7,775 nt of DNA, taken from JAJYZP01 sp049964535 (lineage in GTDB: Bacteria > Actinomycetota > Acidimicrobiia > Acidimicrobiales > Acidimicrobiaceae). The notes beneath the pieces were generated by a model. That model worked only from the letters and a program-made list of their open reading frames with translations. It had not been told where the DNA came from and ran no database searches. Position 1 is the stretch's first letter. Each line of letters opens with the position of its first letter. The stretch is taken from NCBI GenBank assembly GCA_049964535.1, contig JBMFXG010000131.1:1-7775 (forward strand), written 5' to 3'. The translations under genes were made by a program, and so were the position numbers. Shown here piece by piece: positions 6,342 through 7,775 of the stretch.

Positions 6342-6352
6342 TGCCGTATAGT
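6323..6352 (+). promoter_or_regulatory. Promoter of the oxidoreductase gene
   Basis: TATAGT (6347-6352; five of six matches to TATAAT) is the -10. ATGTCA (6323-6328; four of six to TTGACA) at 18-bp spacing is the likely -35. The predicted start point falls around 6359, inside operator 2, leaving a leader of about 30 bases with a good ribosome binding site. Confidence 0.55.
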
Positions 6353-6372
6353 GATGTCATCAAGTGACGTCA
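6352..6372. promoter_or_regulatory. Operator 2: second copy of the TetR-type inverted repeat
   Basis: Half-sites TGATGTCA (6352-6359) and TGACGTCA (6365-6372) are inverted with one mismatch around TCAAG. Aligned base by base with operator 1 it shares about 15 of 21 positions, including the full left half-site. It begins on the last base of the -10 and covers the expected transcription start, so occupancy would block initiation. The 31-bp centre spacing puts both copies on the same face of the helix. Confidence 0.72.
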
Positions 6373-6380
6373 AGCTCTAT

Positions 6381-6386
6381 GGAGGA
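6381..6386 (+). promoter_or_regulatory. Ribosome binding site GGAGGA that decides the oxidoreductase start
   Basis: GGAGGA lies four bases before the ATG at 6391 and supports that codon over the in-frame upstream GTG at 6364, which would lie inside operator 2 and has no ribosome binding site. A further ATG at 6400 (MKRIQY) is also possible. Confidence 0.75.
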
Positions 6387-6390
6387 AGCG

Positions 6391-7332
6391 ATGCCCGCCA
6401 TGAAACGAATCCAGTATCACCAGTACGGAGGCCCCGATGTGTTACGTCTGGAGGAATTCGAGCCGGCGTCACCGAGCAAGGGCGAAGTGCTCGTCCGAGT
6501 CCTGGCAGCGGGGGCCAACCCGATGGATTGGAAAATCCGCAACGGCGACATGAAGGTCCTGACCGGACGGCGGTTCCCCCGGGGTCTGGGCCACGACTTC
6601 GCCGGTATCGTCGAGGGTGTCGGCGAAGGCATCTCACGCTTCGAGGTAGGCGACTCGGTGCTTGGAGCGACGAGCCTGAAGGCCTCGGGCGCGTTCGCCG
6701 AGAGGGTCGTCGCAAATGAGAAACAGATTGTGAAAATGCCCGCCGAGCTCTCTTACGAGCAGGCCGCAGTCCTTCCGACCGTCGGCGTGACCTCATGGCA
6801 GGCCGTGGTAGGCATAGGTGATCTGCGTGCCGGTCAGAGCATTTTCATCAACGGCTGCCTCGGCGGGGTCGGTCGAGCGGCTACCCAGATCGCTCTGATG
6901 CAGGGCGCAGCTGCTGCGGGCAGCTGCCGTCTTGGCGCCGAGGAAGAAGCGAGATCTCTCGGGATCGACCCGGTCGTAGGCTTTGACTTTGATCCGACCC
7001 CTCTCAAGGGAAGTTTTGACGTCGTCTTCGATACGGCAGGGACACTCCGGATCAAAGCGGCGCGAACACTGCTCAAGCCAGGCGGCTGCATTGTCGACAT
7101 CAACGGCTCCGCCGCCAAGATGGTAAGGAGCGTGTCTTCGAGAGACTTCAAGGTGCTGATCGCCAAATATAAGAGTGAAGATCTCGAACGCATCTCCCAA
7201 GCCGCAGCCCACGGCCAGCTGAACGTTCCAATTGCTCGTACCGTCCCACTGAAAGACGCGATCGGCGCCCTCACGGAACTCGAGCACGGGCACACCCCCA
7301 AGGGCGGCAAGCTCGTGATCACTCTGCAATAG
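6391..7332 (+). CDS. Zinc-independent NADP-dependent oxidoreductase, quinone-oxidoreductase-like (MDR superfamily)
   Basis: A 313-aa cytoplasmic dehydrogenase. Residues 1-125 form the GroES-like domain: YGGPDVLRLEE (12-22), GEVLVRVLAAGANPMDWKIR (31-50), GHDFAGIVEGVG (67-78) and RFEVGDSVLG (83-92). Residues about 126-260 form the Rossmann NAD(P)-binding domain: AAVLPTVGVTSWQAV (125-139), NGCLGGVGRAATQIA (154-168, the glycine-rich loop) and DVVFDTAGT (210-218). The C-terminus returns to the first fold, ending TPKGGKLVITLQ. Neither the catalytic zinc ligands nor the four-cysteine zinc loop of alcohol dehydrogenases is present, placing it with the quinone reductase/enoyl reductase branch. The usual NGA in the loop region is NGC here, which may be a simple variant. 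Such enzymes reduce quinones or other activated C=C or C=O compounds with NADPH; the true substrate cannot be read from sequence. Divergence from a TetR gene with paired operators suggests induction by a toxic small molecule. Confidence 0.92.
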   Translation: MPAMKRIQYHQYGGPDVLRLEEFEPASPSKGEVLVRVLAAGANPMDWKIRNGDMKVLTGRRFPRGLGHDFAGIVEGVGEGISRFEVGDSVLGATSLKASGAFAERVVANEKQIVKMPAELSYEQAAVLPTVGVTSWQAVVGIGDLRAGQSIFINGCLGGVGRAATQIALMQGAAAAGSCRLGAEEEARSLGIDPVVGFDFDPTPLKGSFDVVFDTAGTLRIKAARTLLKPGGCIVDINGSAAKMVRSVSSRDFKVLIAKYKSEDLERISQAAAHGQLNVPIARTVPLKDAIGALTELEHGHTPKGGKLVITLQ

Positions 7333-7346
7333 GGACTAGGTCGCAC

Positions 7347-7407
7347 GGTGTCGAGGATGCTCGAATTCTGAGCAGTCACAGCGAAGTTTCTAAGCGTCGT
7401 CGACACC
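7347..7407. repeat. Nested inverted repeats between the oxidoreductase gene and the IS110 remnant
   Basis: GGTGTCGA (7347-7354) is the exact inverse of TCGACACC (7400-7407). Inside it TGCTC (7358-7362) pairs with GAGCA (7370-7374). The structure begins 15 bases after the oxidoreductase stop codon and could form a 3'-end RNA fold. No T-run follows. It could equally belong to the left non-coding end of the insertion element. Confidence 0.3.
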
Positions 7408-7554
7408 ATCTTACGGTGCTGCTCGAACGCGCGTTCCTAACGGTCAGACCAAAGGCGACAGGGCGGCGCTCAAAACGCCGGTCAAGCTGCGACGCAGTCG
7501 CGTTAGAAGTACAGAACTGATGTCATGAAGAAGCGCTCGCAGCGTTTCGGGTGA

Positions 7555-7775
7555 GTGTCGGAAGGAACGTCGGCGACCGGGGTAGAGGAGTGTACCGAGG
7601 TCGCCTTGGAGGCCACCTACGGCTGGTACTGGACCGCCGCCTTGTTGGCTGCGGACGGGGCGAGAGTGCAGCTAGTGCACCCGCTCGGGTTGCACTGGGA
7701 CTCCCCACTGGTGAAGAACGACTGTAACGAGGCCACCGAGCTGGCACAGTGATCTTCCGGAGGCGTGGATCGCGC
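7555..7775 (+). pseudogene. Decayed IS110-family transposase fragment, 5'-truncated and frameshifted
   Basis: From 7555 the frame reads GVEECTEVALEATYGWYW, then LVHPLGLHWDSPLVKND, and stops at TGA 7750-7752. Shifting by one base resumes the family sequence at 7751 as DLPEAWIA, running to the window edge. In IS110-group transposases the block 'LEATYGWYW...HPLG...VKNDxxDAxxLAD...LPEAWIAP' is the N-terminal DEDD (RuvC-like) catalytic domain. Three defects are visible. The start of the domain with the first aspartate is missing, because a TGA at 7552 precedes the frame. The last catalytic aspartate of ND-x-x-D is a glutamate here (NDCNEA). About 14 bases are missing between ELAQ and DLPEAW. The element is therefore almost certainly inactive. 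The rest of the transposase lies beyond the window, and no defined left end is visible; IS110 elements lack usual terminal repeats. Confidence 0.82.

Noticed and set aside
6793..7409. Long minus-strand frames opposite the oxidoreductase gene
   Set aside because: They are antisense to a gene with a clear ribosome binding site, promoter and family motifs, and their translations carry no motifs.
7333..7775. Possible intact IS110 element with a functional bridge RNA
   Set aside because: The transposase is truncated and frameshifted with a changed catalytic residue, and no left end can be defined, so an active system is not supported.
1..7775. CRISPR array, toxin-antitoxin, restriction or phage-defence cassette
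   Set aside because: No regularly spaced repeats and no matching protein motifs were seen on either strand.

Overview
The window looks like a chromosomal segment of an actinobacterium with moderate GC. This rests on a full-length monomeric NADP-dependent isocitrate dehydrogenase, a two-helix membrane protein of a type I associate with actinobacteria, a TetR/oxidoreductase divergent pair, and an IS110-type transposase remnant of the 'EATYGWYW' subgroup. A mid-GC lineage such as the acidophilic Acidimicrobiia would fit, but that placement is a guess. Genes are sparse: about half of the window has no convincing coding capacity.

Layout. Positions 1-237 (minus) hold the first 79 codons of a gene that leaves the window, probably a membrane dipeptidase-like (peptidase M19) protein. 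Positions 238-1250 have no recognisable gene. Positions 1251-3497 (plus) encode the intact isocitrate dehydrogenase, probably from a leaderless mRNA, followed by a perfect 13-bp hairpin at 3589-3626. Positions 3498-4046 are empty of recognisable genes. Positions 4047-4658 (minus) encode a 203-aa two-helix membrane protein of unknown function. Its promoter is bracketed by two CTACA-N3-TGTAG dyads (4691-4703 and 4732-4744) that sit inside one 54-bp inverted repeat. Positions 4754-5729 hold only doubtful coding: a short hydrophobic plus-strand ORF, and opposite it a protein-like minus-strand frame interrupted by one amber codon.

Positions 5730-6293 (minus) encode a TetR-family repressor. It is divergent from a zinc-independent quinone-oxidoreductase-like dehydrogenase at 6391-7332 (plus). 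The 97 bp between the start codons contains two copies of a 21-bp inverted repeat, 31 bp centre to centre, overlapping the -35 and lying just after the -10 of the dehydrogenase promoter. This is the layout of a locally autoregulated, inducible stress or detoxification switch. After a structured spacer the window ends in a frameshifted, 5'-truncated IS110-family transposase fragment (7555 to the edge).

I see no tRNA, rRNA, CRISPR array or defence cassette. No wholly new system is demonstrable. The most informative parts are the two operator pairs and the unknown membrane protein. The hexamer CGATCG is also strongly over-represented, with seven copies in the second half of the isocitrate dehydrogenase gene.
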